Position numbers and translations under genes: made by a program. A stretch of 64,000 nucleotides of DNA, taken from assembly GCF_006337165.1 (NCBI RefSeq), contig NZ_CP040896.1, forward strand, positions 1,488,001 to 1,552,000. The letters run 5' to 3'. Shown one piece after another: positions 50,746 through 59,391 of the stretch (positions are counted from its first letter, which is position 1; each line of letters starts with the position of its first letter). Source of the DNA: Hymenobacter jejuensis (GTDB taxonomy: Bacteria; Bacteroidota; Bacteroidia; Cytophagales; Hymenobacteraceae). The notes under the pieces are model-generated. The model saw nothing but the letters and a program-made list of their open reading frames with translations, searched no databases and was not told the DNA's origin.

Positions 50746-52068
50746 CTATTTCTTCCGGAAAACGATGCCGATGGGCACGCCTTCGAAGCCGAAGTGTTCG
50801 CGCATGCGGTTTTCCAGGAAGCGTATGTACGATTCCTTCACGTACTGCGGCAGGTTGCAGAAGAAGGCAAATACGGGGTTGTGGGTGGGCAGCTGCGTTA
50901 CGTACTTGATACGCACCATCTTCCCTTTTACCGACGGCGGCTGGTGCTGCTCGATCTCGCGCAACATGACCTCGTTGAGCTGCGACGTCGGGATTTTCTT
51001 CCGCTTGTTTTCGTACACCTGAATTGCCACTTCAATGGCTTTGTGCACGCGCTGCTTGGTGAGTACCGACGTGAAAATGATAGGCGGATACGCAATCGGA
51101 GCAATTTTCTCCTTGATGCGCTCTTCGATTTCCTTGATGGTATTGGTCTCCTTGTTCTCGATCAAGTCCCACTTGTTCACCAAGATCACGATGCCCTTGC
51201 GGTTTTTGTCGGCCAGCGCGATGATGTTAACATCCTGAGCCTCAATACCACGCGTGGCGTCAATCATCACGATGCACACGTCCGACTCTTCCATGGCCCG
51301 AATGGAACGGAGCACAGAATAGAACTCGATGTCTTCGCTTACTTTCGACTTGCGGCGCAAACCGGCCGTATCGACCAAGATAAATTCGTTGCCAAAAGCA
51401 CTGTAGTGCGCCTGAATGGCGTCGCGGGTGGTGCCGGCAATGTCGGTCACGATGCTACGCTCGGCGCCAAGCAGCAGGTTTACCAACGACGATTTGCCCA
51501 CGTTTGGGCGACCTACTACGGCAATCTTGGGCAGTCCCGAATCGGGCTCTTCTTCCCACGGATCATCGAAATGCGATACTACCGCATCCAGCAGATCCCC
51601 AGTGCCGGAACCGTTGGCCGAAGACACCGTGAAAATCTCGCCGTCGCCAACTCCTAGCGCATAAAACTCACCGGCAGCGTGGGCACGCTGGTTTGTATCT
51701 GCCTTATTAGCAACCAGATAGATCGGCTTCTTGCCTTGGTAGCGGCGCAGCACGTTGGCAAATTCTTCGTCGAGACCGTGCAGGCCCGTGTCCACGTCGA
51801 CCATGAACAGAACCACATCGGCCTCTTCAATAGCGAGTTTTACCTGCTTGTTGATTTCGCCCTCGAAAATATCGTCGGAGTTATGGACGTAGCCACCCGT
51901 ATCGATCACGGTGTAATACTTGCCCGTCCACTCGCCGTAGCCATAGTGGCGGTCGCGGGTCACGCCGCTTTGGTTGTCCATGATGGCCTTGCGCTGGCCG
52001 ACCAAGCGGTTGAATAGCGTGGATTTGCCCACGTTGGGCCGCCCCACAATGGCGATGGTATTTTTCAT
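50746..52068 (-). CDS. der: GTPase Der (EngA)
   Basis: A ribosome-assembly GTPase of 440 residues with two G domains in series. Domain 1 has IVGRPNVGKSTLFNRLVG (5-22), DTGGYV and NKAD; domain 2 has VVGRPNVGKSSLVNLLLG, DTAGLRRKSK and NKWD. A C-terminal KH-like domain ends in REHFGFEGVPIGIVFRKK. It lies 98 nt after era on the same strand; the two GTPases are often neighbours in Bacteroidota and probably form one transcript. Confidence 0.97.
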   Translation of the reverse strand: MKNTIAIVGRPNVGKSTLFNRLVGQRKAIMDNQSGVTRDRHYGYGEWTGKYYTVIDTGGYVHNSDDIFEGEINKQVKLAIEEADVVLFMVDVDTGLHGLDEEFANVLRRYQGKKPIYLVANKADTNQRAHAAGEFYALGVGDGEIFTVSSANGSGTGDLLDAVVSHFDDPWEEEPDSGLPKIAVVGRPNVGKSSLVNLLLGAERSIVTDIAGTTRDAIQAHYSAFGNEFILVDTAGLRRKSKVSEDIEFYSVLRSIRAMEESDVCIVMIDATRGIEAQDVNIIALADKNRKGIVILVNKWDLIENKETNTIKEIEERIKEKIAPIAYPPIIFTSVLTKQRVHKAIEVAIQVYENKRKKIPTSQLNEVMLREIEQHQPPSVKGKMVRIKYVTQLPTHNPVFAFFCNLPQYVKESYIRFLENRMREHFGFEGVPIGIVFRKK

Positions 52069-52166
52069 ACAGTCTGACTCCAGCCGCCAGTCCGACCAAA
52101 TCTGGCGGTGCCCGGAGTAGTTAAGTGAATGTGTGGTCGGAATATAGGGGCGCTTTGCGAGCGCCG

Positions 52167-53063
52167 TTATTCTTTATAACCGAAGCGGCTCAGGGCCTTC
52201 GGGTCAGTGCGCCAGTTTTCGTTGACTTTGACGTGGATTTCGAGGAACACCTTCTTGGCGAAGAATTTTTCCATTTCCTCGCGCGCCCAAGTGCCTACTT
52301 TTTTCAGCGCCTCGCCTTTTTGGCCAATGATGATGCCTTTCTGGCTGGCGCGCTCCACGTAAATGATGGAGCGCATCCGGATGATATTTTCTTCCTCTTT
52401 GAACTCCTCAATGGCCACTTCGCAGCTATACGGAACCTCTTTTTTGTATAGCTTGAAGATCTTTTCCCGAATCATCTCAGCCGCGAAGAAACGCTCGGGC
52501 TTGTCGGTGAGTTCATCTTTGGGGTAAAACGGCGGGTGCTCCGGCAGGCGCTCCAGCACCAGTTCCAGCACGCGTTCCGTACCCAAGGCATTGAGCGCCG
52601 AAATGGCCAACACCTCGACCGCATTGGGCAGTTGCTCGCGCCAATATGCGATCTTAGCTTCTACCTCAACCTGCTCGGCTTGATCTATCTTATTGATTAT
52701 CAATATGATAGGTGTATCCGACTTGCGCAGACGCTCAACGATGGGCTCTTCGTCGTGCTTTTCGTAAATATCTGTTACAAAGAGAATTACGTCGGCGTCT
52801 TCCAACGACGAATACACAAAGCTCATCATGGCGTTGTGCAGCTCGTATTTGGGCTGAATAATGCCGGGCGTATCGGAGTAGACGAGCTGGAAATCGTCGC
52901 CGTTCAGAATGCCCATGATGCGGTGGCGCGTGGTTTGGGCTTTGCTCGTAATGATGCTGAGCCGCTCGCCCACGAGCACGTTCATGAGCGTCGACTTGCC
53001 GACGTTGGGCTTGCCGATAATGCTCACAAAGCCAGCGCGGTGCGGTTTAGATTCGGGGTTCAC
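52167..53063 (-). CDS. era: GTPase Era
   Basis: A 16S rRNA-maturation GTPase of 298 residues. G1 IIGKPNVGKSTLMN (15-28), G3 DTPG, G4 NKID (124-127), then a C-terminal KH domain (ERASQKGIIIGQKGEALKKV). The start is GTG at 53063. The G4 segment is written in AT-rich codons and forms a near-perfect palindrome that matches the core of the 28-bp repeat. It is divergent from hemH, and the two have -7 boxes side by side. Confidence 0.96.
   Translation of the reverse strand: MNPESKPHRAGFVSIIGKPNVGKSTLMNVLVGERLSIITSKAQTTRHRIMGILNGDDFQLVYSDTPGIIQPKYELHNAMMSFVYSSLEDADVILFVTDIYEKHDEEPIVERLRKSDTPIILIINKIDQAEQVEVEAKIAYWREQLPNAVEVLAISALNALGTERVLELVLERLPEHPPFYPKDELTDKPERFFAAEMIREKIFKLYKKEVPYSCEVAIEEFKEEENIIRMRSIIYVERASQKGIIIGQKGEALKKVGTWAREEMEKFFAKKVFLEIHVKVNENWRTDPKALSRFGYKE
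52685..52711. repeat. 28-bp repeat-like palindrome, copy 14, inside era
   Basis: A 27-bp near-perfect palindrome (12 of 13 pairs), with core ATTGATTATCAAT. It encodes the residues IILIINKID of Era, including the universal NKxD motif, so it cannot be an insertion. The codons used (ATA, TTG) are AT-rich compared with the rest of the gene. Confidence 0.55.
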
Positions 53064-53075
53064 GGGATTTCGGAA

Positions 53076-53091
53076 TAATTTTGCAAAGGTA
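53076..53091. promoter_or_regulatory. Adjacent divergent -7 boxes for era and hemH
   Basis: TAATTTTG on the plus strand (53076-53083) points toward hemH, and TACCTTTG on the minus strand (53084-53091) points toward era. They lie directly next to each other, so the two promoters would compete. Matching TTG boxes were not found at normal spacing. Confidence 0.4.
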
Positions 53092-53192
53092 CGACATTCC
53101 GGCCGCCGGGCCGCTCATCCCTAAAACATCCGCCGTAGGTTGCTTGTCTGATGGACACGGCAGCTTATGGAGCGGCCACTTTCTCTGCATTC

Positions 53193-54227
53193 ATGGCTTC
53201 ACCTGCTTCTTCTTTAGGCCGCATCGGCGTTTTGTTGGTTAACCTGGGCACGCCCGACTCGCCCCAAACCAGCGATGTGCGGCGCTACCTCAATGAGTTT
53301 CTGACCGACGGCCGCGTCATCGACATTCCGGCGGCGGTGCGGTATCCGTTGTTTCAGGGGATTGTGGTGCCGTTGCGGGCACCCAAATCGGCGAAGGTGT
53401 ACCAGCAGCTCTGGACCGAGCGCGGCTCTCCCCTGCTCTACCACGGCCTTGATCTGAAGCGCCTTGTGCAGGAGCAACTCGGTGAGCAATACGTAGTTGC
53501 CTTCGGGATGCGTTACCAGAAGCCCAGCATCGAAAGCGCTTTGGAAGAATTACGCGATGCTGCCGTCGATCGCATTATTGTGCTGCCGCTTTTTCCGCAA
53601 TACGCGGCGGCCAGCACAGGCTCGGTGCAGCAAAAAGTAATGGAGATCGTGAGTAAGTGGTGGGTGGTGCCCAGCATCAGCTTCATCAGCACGTTCACCA
53701 ACGATCCCGGTTTTATCAACACGATTGCCACTCTGGGCAAGGAAGAAATGGCCAAGCACAAGTACGATCACATCGTATTCAGCTACCACGGCATTCCGGA
53801 GCGCCACGTGCTGAAAGGCAGCTACAAGGGTTATTGCCAGCTCGGCAGCTGCTGCGATACTTACAACGAAAAGAACCGCTACTGCTACCGGGCCCAGTGC
53901 TACGAAACCTCGCGCCTGGTAGCCAAAGAGCTGGGAATCAGCAAGGACCAGTACACGGTCTCGTTTCAGAGCCGCTTGGGCCGCGACCCGTGGCTGCAAC
54001 CCTATACCGACTTCGTCTTGAAGGATTTCCCCGCCAAAGGCATCCAGAATGTGCTGGCTTTCAGCCCCGCTTTCGTCGCCGATTGCCTCGAAACTACTGT
54101 GGAAGTGGGATTTGAATTCAAGGAAATGTTTGAAGCGGCCGGTGGCAGCCATTGGCAGTTGGTGCCCTCGCTCAACTCGCACCCGCTGTGGGTGCAGGCC
54201 GTAACGGATATGGTGCGAAATAACTAG
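53193..54227 (+). CDS. hemH: Ferrochelatase
   Basis: Inserts iron into protoporphyrin to make heme. The 344-residue protein has the catalytic His199 (FSYHGIPERH), GVLLVNLGTPDSP near the N-terminus and TVEVGFEFKEMF with the metal-site Glu. Cys215, Cys220, Cys221, Cys231 and Cys236 form a cluster (CQLGSCCDTYN, then CYRAQC) that I recall in Bacteroidota ferrochelatases. The ATG at 53193 is used; an in-frame ATG at 53151 would add 14 residues. It is divergent from era. Confidence 0.95.
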   Translation: MASPASSLGRIGVLLVNLGTPDSPQTSDVRRYLNEFLTDGRVIDIPAAVRYPLFQGIVVPLRAPKSAKVYQQLWTERGSPLLYHGLDLKRLVQEQLGEQYVVAFGMRYQKPSIESALEELRDAAVDRIIVLPLFPQYAAASTGSVQQKVMEIVSKWWVVPSISFISTFTNDPGFINTIATLGKEEMAKHKYDHIVFSYHGIPERHVLKGSYKGYCQLGSCCDTYNEKNRYCYRAQCYETSRLVAKELGISKDQYTVSFQSRLGRDPWLQPYTDFVLKDFPAKGIQNVLAFSPAFVADCLETTVEVGFEFKEMFEAAGGSHWQLVPSLNSHPLWVQAVTDMVRNN

Positions 54228-54235
54228 GCAGTATT

Positions 54236-54276
54236 AAACTGTATAAGTATTTGACAATTAAATACTTATACAGTTT
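54236..54276. terminator. Perfect hairpin built on the 28-bp repeat (copy 15)
   Basis: 17-bp perfect arms (54236-54252 and 54260-54276) with a 7-nt loop. TATAAGTATTTGA and TTAAATACTTATA follow the repeat pattern. It lies between the convergent hemH and PRC-barrel genes and overlaps the PRC-barrel stop codon by two bases. Confidence 0.85.
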
Positions 54277-54790
54277 AACTTACGTTCTCAGACGGATGCT
54301 GCGCGGAACCTAGCCGGGCCGGACGACGCGTGTAGAAGCGCGAAGCATCGTAGGAATCGCCGGTGTAAAAGTCATTCGAACTGGCTATGGGCACCGGCAA
54401 GTTGAGGGCGCGCAGCATGGCTTCCTCGTATTCGCGGGAGATGTAAATGTCGGCGTAGGGCGGATAGTTGACCACGGCTTCTTTGGTCAGCGAAGGCACG
54501 AACACGTTGTCGGCTTCGTCGTCGAGGGCGGCAGCTCCGATGGGCAGCAGGATGTGGCGGTCGCGCTCGTTCACGTTGAAAGACGCGTCCAGCTCCACTT
54601 CCAGATAGCGCACTTTCATGGCTTCGGGCTCCACGATGAGCTCGTACACTTCGCCGAACTTTTCGCCGTCGTTGCCGCGCACATCCCAGCCGCGTACGTC
54701 GGGGTTGCCGTCGGCTACTTCAAAATCGGTGAGGTCGCGCAAGCGGCGCAAGTGCATGCCGGCGGCTGGCGGTATAGCATTGGGTTCCAT
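54275..54790 (-). CDS. PRC-barrel domain protein
   Basis: A 171-residue protein with a PRC-barrel (about 15-95): HLRRLRDLTDFEVADGNPDV, RGWDVRGNDGEKFGEVYELI, VEPEAMKVRYLEVELD and RHILLPIGAA. PRC barrels appear in photosynthetic reaction centres and ribosome maturation factors; elsewhere they serve as small ligand- or protein-binding modules. The C-terminal part (about 120-171) contains ISREYEEAMLRALNLP and a tyrosine-rich stretch. Role unknown, perhaps stress-related by analogy. Confidence 0.85.
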   Translation of the reverse strand: MEPNAIPPAAGMHLRRLRDLTDFEVADGNPDVRGWDVRGNDGEKFGEVYELIVEPEAMKVRYLEVELDASFNVNERDRHILLPIGAAALDDEADNVFVPSLTKEAVVNYPPYADIYISREYEEAMLRALNLPVPIASSNDFYTGDSYDASRFYTRRPARLGSAQHPSENVS

Positions 54791-54850
54791 TGCAGAGGAT
54801 GTGGAATTGAATCAAAAACGTTGAAAAGCAGCGGACCGGCCTTCAAACAT

Positions 54851-54876
54851 AACTAACTCTAAATCAAATATTTACT
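54851..54876. repeat. 28-bp repeat, degenerate copy 16
   Basis: AACTAACTCTAAATCAAATA then TTTACTT. Only the right half is well matched. It includes the stop codon (54872-54874) of the membrane-anchored gene. Confidence 0.4.
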
Positions 54877-55540
54877 TCTCAGCCGGTTGACTAAGCGTAC
54901 GAATGACCTCAGCCGCTTGGGCAAAAAACTTGTGCAACTGCTCCTGATCGGCGGCGGTGCTACGGCCGCTCAACTGCTGCGCTTGTTCCGCCAATTCGCC
55001 CACCGGTTTCTCCAGCTCCGGGTACGATTTCTGTTGCATTGCCTGCATCAAGGATGTAGCCGCTACTAGCCCGGGGCGGAGGCTGGCGTTCTCTTCGTTG
55101 AGGCGGCTGGTGGCGCTGGTAAGGTCGTTGCGGCGCTCCTGTACAGTGGCGTCGCGCAGGTCGTCGCGGTCGGCCAAGTCCACCAAGGTCGCGCTTAGCA
55201 TGCGCATGCCACGCCGGCCGTAATCGGGTTCGTTGCTTTCGGATTTGGCATATGCAGCGAGCTCCTCCGGCGAAACGGGCGCATCGTCGGTGGCCATATC
55301 GGCCACGGCGGCCCCGCCATCGGCGGGCGGCGGAGTGGGTTGAGCGGTCTGAGGCGAGTCGGCGACCGCTCCCGGAGCGGCAGCACTGGTCCCGACTGCT
55401 CCGGCGGGCAGCGGCTCGGGAGCAGCCGTTGGCTCACGAAGGAAAAAATAAGCCAGCAACCCCAGCACCAGCAAAACCACCAAAACCAGCAGCCACGGAC
55501 TGGGCGAAGATTTCTTTCGTTGAATGTTGATGTCGGCCAT
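54872..55540 (-). CDS. Membrane-anchored protein of unknown function
   Basis: A 222-residue protein with an N-terminal membrane anchor (about 15-33, PWLLVLVVLLVLGLLAYFFL), a Pro/Ala-rich linker, and a helical C-terminal domain (about 90-220) with LSATLVDLADRDDLRDATVQ, LRPGLVAATSLMQAMQQKSY. It would extend into the periplasm. No family recognised. It lies 81 nt upstream of the PRC-barrel gene on the same strand, so the two may be co-transcribed. Confidence 0.72.
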   Translation of the reverse strand: MADINIQRKKSSPSPWLLVLVVLLVLGLLAYFFLREPTAAPEPLPAGAVGTSAAAPGAVADSPQTAQPTPPPADGGAAVADMATDDAPVSPEELAAYAKSESNEPDYGRRGMRMLSATLVDLADRDDLRDATVQERRNDLTSATSRLNEENASLRPGLVAATSLMQAMQQKSYPELEKPVGELAEQAQQLSGRSTAADQEQLHKFFAQAAEVIRTLSQPAEK

Positions 55541-55669
55541 GGAAAAGCGGGAACGAGTGAGGAAAAATCGGCCATTGCCACCAGCGGCAATGGGATATCG
55601 GCAAAGAATACGTAATTCGCTGGAGTTGGTATGCTTGCCTGGCTTTCGTTCTCCTCTTTTGCTGCGAAT

Positions 55670-56638
55670 ATGGTATCCGATGAAATCCTCATCGACCTAC
55701 AGGCCAAGGGCTTGTTGTCGCCAGAACAAACTGCCGTTATTGGCAATTACGAGCATACCCGGCCTTTTTCCCTGCACTACGAGCTGCGCACGGTGCTGTA
55801 TTTGGGCATCGTGTTGCTCAGCGGCGGACTGGGCGTTTTGCTCTACCAACACCTCGATGACATTGGCCACAGCGTAATAGTGGCCGCCATTTCGGGCCTG
55901 ATGGCAGCGTGCTTTGCCTATGCCGTTCGGCACCAATCGCCGTTTACCTGGGAGCAAGCACCGCGTGCCGGCGTGGTCCCCGACTATCTGCTGCTCCTGG
56001 GCTGCCTGCTGTTTCTCACGCTCGAAGGATACTTGCAAGCTCAGTATGAGCTGTTTGGCACGCGATATGGGCTGGCTGTATTCATTCCGGCCGCGTTGTT
56101 TTTCTGGCTGGCGTACCGCTTCGATCACCGGGGCGTGCTCTCGATGGCCATTACGGCCTTGGCGTCCTGGATTGGGCTTTCCATTGCGCCGCTGTCGGCT
56201 TTTACTGAGAACAATTTCTTCCGCTCCGGCCTCGGCGGCGCGGCGGTGTTGCTGGGCTTGGCCCTGATGGGCGCCGGATTCGTTTCGGAGCAGCGCAACC
56301 TGAAGCGCCACTTTGCTTTCACGTATCTTTCTCTGGGTAGTAACCTGGCCCTGATTGCCACTACGGCCGCGTTGCTTTCGTCGGAGCCCACGCTGTTGGG
56401 TACTATCGCCGCGCCGCTGGTGCTGCTTCTGAGTGGGTTCCTGATCTGGTATGCCCGTCGCACGCACTCTTACTTGTTTTTGCTGATGGGTGCGGTGTAT
56501 GGCTATATCGCCTTCACCTACCTGTTTTTCAAGCTGTTCGATTCTAGCTCAGAGCTCCTTACCCTATACTTTCCATTCACCACCTTCGTGATTATCCTTC
56601 TGTTTGTCAAAGCCAAAGAGATTGTCGGAAAGCCATGA
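55670..56638 (+). CDS. DUF2157 multi-pass membrane protein
   Basis: A 322-residue protein beginning VSDEILIDLQAKGLLSPEQ, a short cytoplasmic N-terminal domain, then about nine membrane helices. The first part (HYELRTVLYLGIVLLSGGLG, VLLYQHLDDIGH) resembles DUF2157. The ATG at 55670 is preferred over 55631 because the latter adds a loose hydrophobic leader. Its stop overlaps the start of the next gene (ATGA), so the two are translated together. Function unknown. Confidence 0.78.
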   Translation: MVSDEILIDLQAKGLLSPEQTAVIGNYEHTRPFSLHYELRTVLYLGIVLLSGGLGVLLYQHLDDIGHSVIVAAISGLMAACFAYAVRHQSPFTWEQAPRAGVVPDYLLLLGCLLFLTLEGYLQAQYELFGTRYGLAVFIPAALFFWLAYRFDHRGVLSMAITALASWIGLSIAPLSAFTENNFFRSGLGGAAVLLGLALMGAGFVSEQRNLKRHFAFTYLSLGSNLALIATTAALLSSEPTLLGTIAAPLVLLLSGFLIWYARRTHSYLFLLMGAVYGYIAFTYLFFKLFDSSSELLTLYFPFTTFVIILLFVKAKEIVGKP

Positions 56639-57825
56639 TTCTGAAAGCCTATAATCCGGCTTGGGCGCGGGCTAAAGCCACCCGTGAAGCTGCTGCTCGC
56701 TGGCAAAAACAAGGACTCCTTAGCCCAGCACAGCTCGACAGCATTTACGCGACCCATCCGCTCGACTATTACCGGCCGCATATTTTTCTGCGCATTGCGC
56801 TGTTCATTTTCACGTGCTTGGGAAGCGGTGCAGCGTCGGGTTTCTTTAGCTTGTTTGGCCTGAGCAATTACTTCCTTGTGGTTTGCGTATTGTCGGCTCT
56901 AGGATGCTTGGTGGTGCTGGAAATCTCGATCAAAAGCTCACGTCTTTACCACGCTGGCCCCGATAATGCGCTGTTGTACATGACGCTAGGTTGGCTGACA
57001 GCGCTGGTGTTTTACAGTGTCAGCCTTGCGGTACCGGCAGCGTTTCGCAATAGCTTTTCACCAGGCAATCCGTTTTTGCCCTTGGCGCTAATTCCGGTGC
57101 TGGGTCTACTAGTAGCTGCTGTTGTCCGTTACGCCGATCGGCTTGTATCGGCCTTCGCCTTTATGATATATATCCTATTGATATTCAATATATTATCACA
57201 CAGCACTATAGGCCGCTTATTACTTCCCTTTGCACTCATGCTGGCTTCCGCAGCAGCCTATTATGCCGTTTGGAAAGTCATGCAGCACGTCGACCGGTTT
57301 TATTATCAAGCGTGCTTCACCGTGCTGAAAGCCCTGTCTCTGAGCGTGTTCTACCTCAGCGGCAACTACTTGGTTGTGCGGGAAGGCAATGCCCTGCTCA
57401 ACGACATGCCCGCCTCCACTCAGATTCCTTTTGCTGCGCTTTTTTACTTTTTTACGGTCAGCATTCCGGTGGCATATGTGTACGTCGCGCTGCGAAAGCA
57501 CGACCGCGTCTGGCTGCTGATTGGGCTTTTGAGCGCGGCTTTCTCCTGCTACACCATCCGGTTTTATCACAGCATTCTTCCACCCGAAATAGCGGCTACG
57601 ATTGCCGGCGTGGTGCTTATCGCTTTCGCCATCTGGGCGTTGCGGTACCTGCACACGCCTCGCCACGGCCTGACCTCAGTGGCTGAGGGCGAAGAGCCTC
57701 TCTCGTTTAGCCTAGAGTCGCTGGTAGTGGCCCAAACCGCACCTAGCGCTTCGCAGCCCGAGCCGGCTAGCTTCCAGTTTGGGGGCGGGCATTCGGGCGG
57801 TGGCGGGGCCGACAGCAGCTACTAA
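56635..57825 (+). CDS. Multi-pass membrane protein with glycine-rich tail
   Basis: A 396-residue integral membrane protein with about ten helices, related in layout to the preceding protein (a short N-terminal segment ARWQKQGLLSPAQLDSIYAT, then helices). The C-terminus is a soluble tail ending FGGGHSGGGGADSSY, which resembles the Gly-rich tails of TPM-domain proteins (GGGxSGGGGA). Its start overlaps the upstream stop by four bases. At residues about 178-188 an AT-rich codon stretch carries a repeat-like sequence. Function unknown. Confidence 0.75.
   Translation: MILKAYNPAWARAKATREAAARWQKQGLLSPAQLDSIYATHPLDYYRPHIFLRIALFIFTCLGSGAASGFFSLFGLSNYFLVVCVLSALGCLVVLEISIKSSRLYHAGPDNALLYMTLGWLTALVFYSVSLAVPAAFRNSFSPGNPFLPLALIPVLGLLVAAVVRYADRLVSAFAFMIYILLIFNILSHSTIGRLLLPFALMLASAAAYYAVWKVMQHVDRFYYQACFTVLKALSLSVFYLSGNYLVVREGNALLNDMPASTQIPFAALFYFFTVSIPVAYVYVALRKHDRVWLLIGLLSAAFSCYTIRFYHSILPPEIAATIAGVVLIAFAIWALRYLHTPRHGLTSVAEGEEPLSFSLESLVVAQTAPSASQPEPASFQFGGGHSGGGGADSSY
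57167..57197. repeat. 28-bp repeat-like sequence, copy 17, inside a membrane gene
   Basis: CTATTGATATTCAATATATT lies in an AT-rich codon stretch encoding MIYILLIFNIL. It has the TTGA-TCAA core, but the flanks match poorly. Could be chance. Confidence 0.35.
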
Positions 57826-57832
57826 TGGCCCG

Positions 57833-59257
57833 TTACTGCACGATCGGCAGCGGAATAAAGTCGGCCGGGGCCGGATTCAGCGTACCTCTCGGGCCTTGCA
57901 CCTTAGCCAAAATAGCCTCCAGCAACGGCCGCATCGAGTTGAGCTGCCGCGTTTTGATCATGAAATTCCAGAGTGTCTCGAAGCGTTTCCAACCGCCAGC
58001 ATAGGCAAAATGCTTGATCTGGTGCTTGAGGGAAGTATGCGCCAAACTGGCTTTCGTGATATTAGCCCACGAATAAAATTCGCGATAGGCCCAGTCGTAA
58101 CCCGTTTTGAGCTGTTCGGCCGTGAGGAGTGGCCCTGGTTGGTGCACCACCGTGCGGGTGTCGTACTGATCCCAGCGGCGGTGCAGCAGCCGCCCTTCTG
58201 CCTCGATACGTTTGAAGTAGTCGGTGCCAGGGTAAGGGGTAGCGATGTGAAACGTAGCGGTGGTAATTCCTTGTTTCACAGCCCATTCTACGGTGCGCGC
58301 AAACACATCGGGCCCGTCGTCATCGAGGCCAAATACAAAACTACCGTTGATCATTATGCCGAGGGCATGCAGGCGCTCGATGGCTTGCGCGTAGTCGCGG
58401 CCCAGGTTTTGGCGCTTGTTGCTGGCCCGAAGGTTTCGCTCACTGAGCGTTTCAAAGCCCACAAACAAACTCCGTAGGCCCGCTGCCGCAGCTTTTTCCA
58501 GCAAGCTCGTATCGCGCAGGATACTATCGACGGTGGCCGCGCCCTGAAACAGACGGCCCATGCCGCGCATGCCGTCGAAGAGTGAAGCCGCAAACCGCTG
58601 GTGCCCCAGCAAATGATCGTCGAGAAAATACAGATGGCGGCCCGGCAAGCGGTCGATTTCGGCCAGCGCATCGTCGACGGGCTGGGTATAAAACGATTTG
58701 CCACCCTCAAAAAAGGCATCTTTGTAGCAGAAATCGCAGTGGTGCGGGCACCCGCGCGTCACGACAATAGAGTTCGGCACTAGGTATAGCTCCCGCCGGA
58801 TCAGGTCGCGCCGGATTGGCGGCACGCCTACCAGCGTCCGCACCGACGACTCGTAGCGCGGTTGGGGCCGCCGTTGCTGCCAGTCGCGCAAAAACTGCGG
58901 AAACGTTTCTTCGCCCGGCCCCAGGAAGATGCTGTCGGCATGCGCCGCTGCCTCGGCAGGCAAGCTGGTAACGTGCAGCCCGCCCAAACACACGTAGCTC
59001 CCCCGGCTGCGGTAAATGTCGGCCAGTGCGTAAGCCCGATATGCGTTGGTGATATATACTTGAATCACAACCAGTTCCGGCGCATCGTCGAGGCGCAGGG
59101 GTTCGACGTGTTCATCCTGCAATTCTGCTTCCCAATCATCGGGCAGATAAGCAGCTAGCGTTGCTAAGCCCAGCGGCGGAAACAACGAATATTTGATCGG
59201 GCGCCAGTAAGGGTTAGTAGCCTCTGTAAGGGCCGGCAGAATGAATTTGACACGCAT
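57833..59257 (-). CDS. B12-binding radical SAM enzyme
   Basis: A 474-residue enzyme with an N-terminal cobalamin-binding-like domain (about 1-135: YSLFPPLGLATLAAYLPDDW, VCLGGLHVTSLPAEAAAHAD, GPGEETFPQF) and a radical SAM barrel with CxxxCxxC at Cys170, Cys174 and Cys177 (RGCPHHCDFC). The C-terminal region (YPGTDYFKRIEAEGR, WDQYDTRTVVHQPG) resembles the DUF4070 type. Such enzymes do difficult methylations or C-C chemistry; the substrate is unknown. No B12 box or partner enzyme is seen. It lies 155 nt after the cysteine desulfurase on the same strand. Confidence 0.86.
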   Translation of the reverse strand: MRVKFILPALTEATNPYWRPIKYSLFPPLGLATLAAYLPDDWEAELQDEHVEPLRLDDAPELVVIQVYITNAYRAYALADIYRSRGSYVCLGGLHVTSLPAEAAAHADSIFLGPGEETFPQFLRDWQQRRPQPRYESSVRTLVGVPPIRRDLIRRELYLVPNSIVVTRGCPHHCDFCYKDAFFEGGKSFYTQPVDDALAEIDRLPGRHLYFLDDHLLGHQRFAASLFDGMRGMGRLFQGAATVDSILRDTSLLEKAAAAGLRSLFVGFETLSERNLRASNKRQNLGRDYAQAIERLHALGIMINGSFVFGLDDDGPDVFARTVEWAVKQGITTATFHIATPYPGTDYFKRIEAEGRLLHRRWDQYDTRTVVHQPGPLLTAEQLKTGYDWAYREFYSWANITKASLAHTSLKHQIKHFAYAGGWKRFETLWNFMIKTRQLNSMRPLLEAILAKVQGPRGTLNPAPADFIPLPIVQ

Positions 59258-59358
59258 AGCTCGTAACCGTTAGGTAATGACGAGCGAAAGGAAGAAAATT
59301 TACTTTGAAATACAAAGTACTTTATAACATGAAGAAAAATTATCAAGTAAAAAAGTAA

Positions 59359-59391
59359 AGGCCAGACACCTAGCAGGTATCTGGCCTTTGC
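59359..59391. terminator. Terminator after the cysteine desulfurase gene
   Basis: AAAGGCCAGACACCT and AGGTATCTGGCCTTT pair with one mismatch around a 3-nt loop. It lies next to repeat copy 18, as at several other gene ends. Confidence 0.75.
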
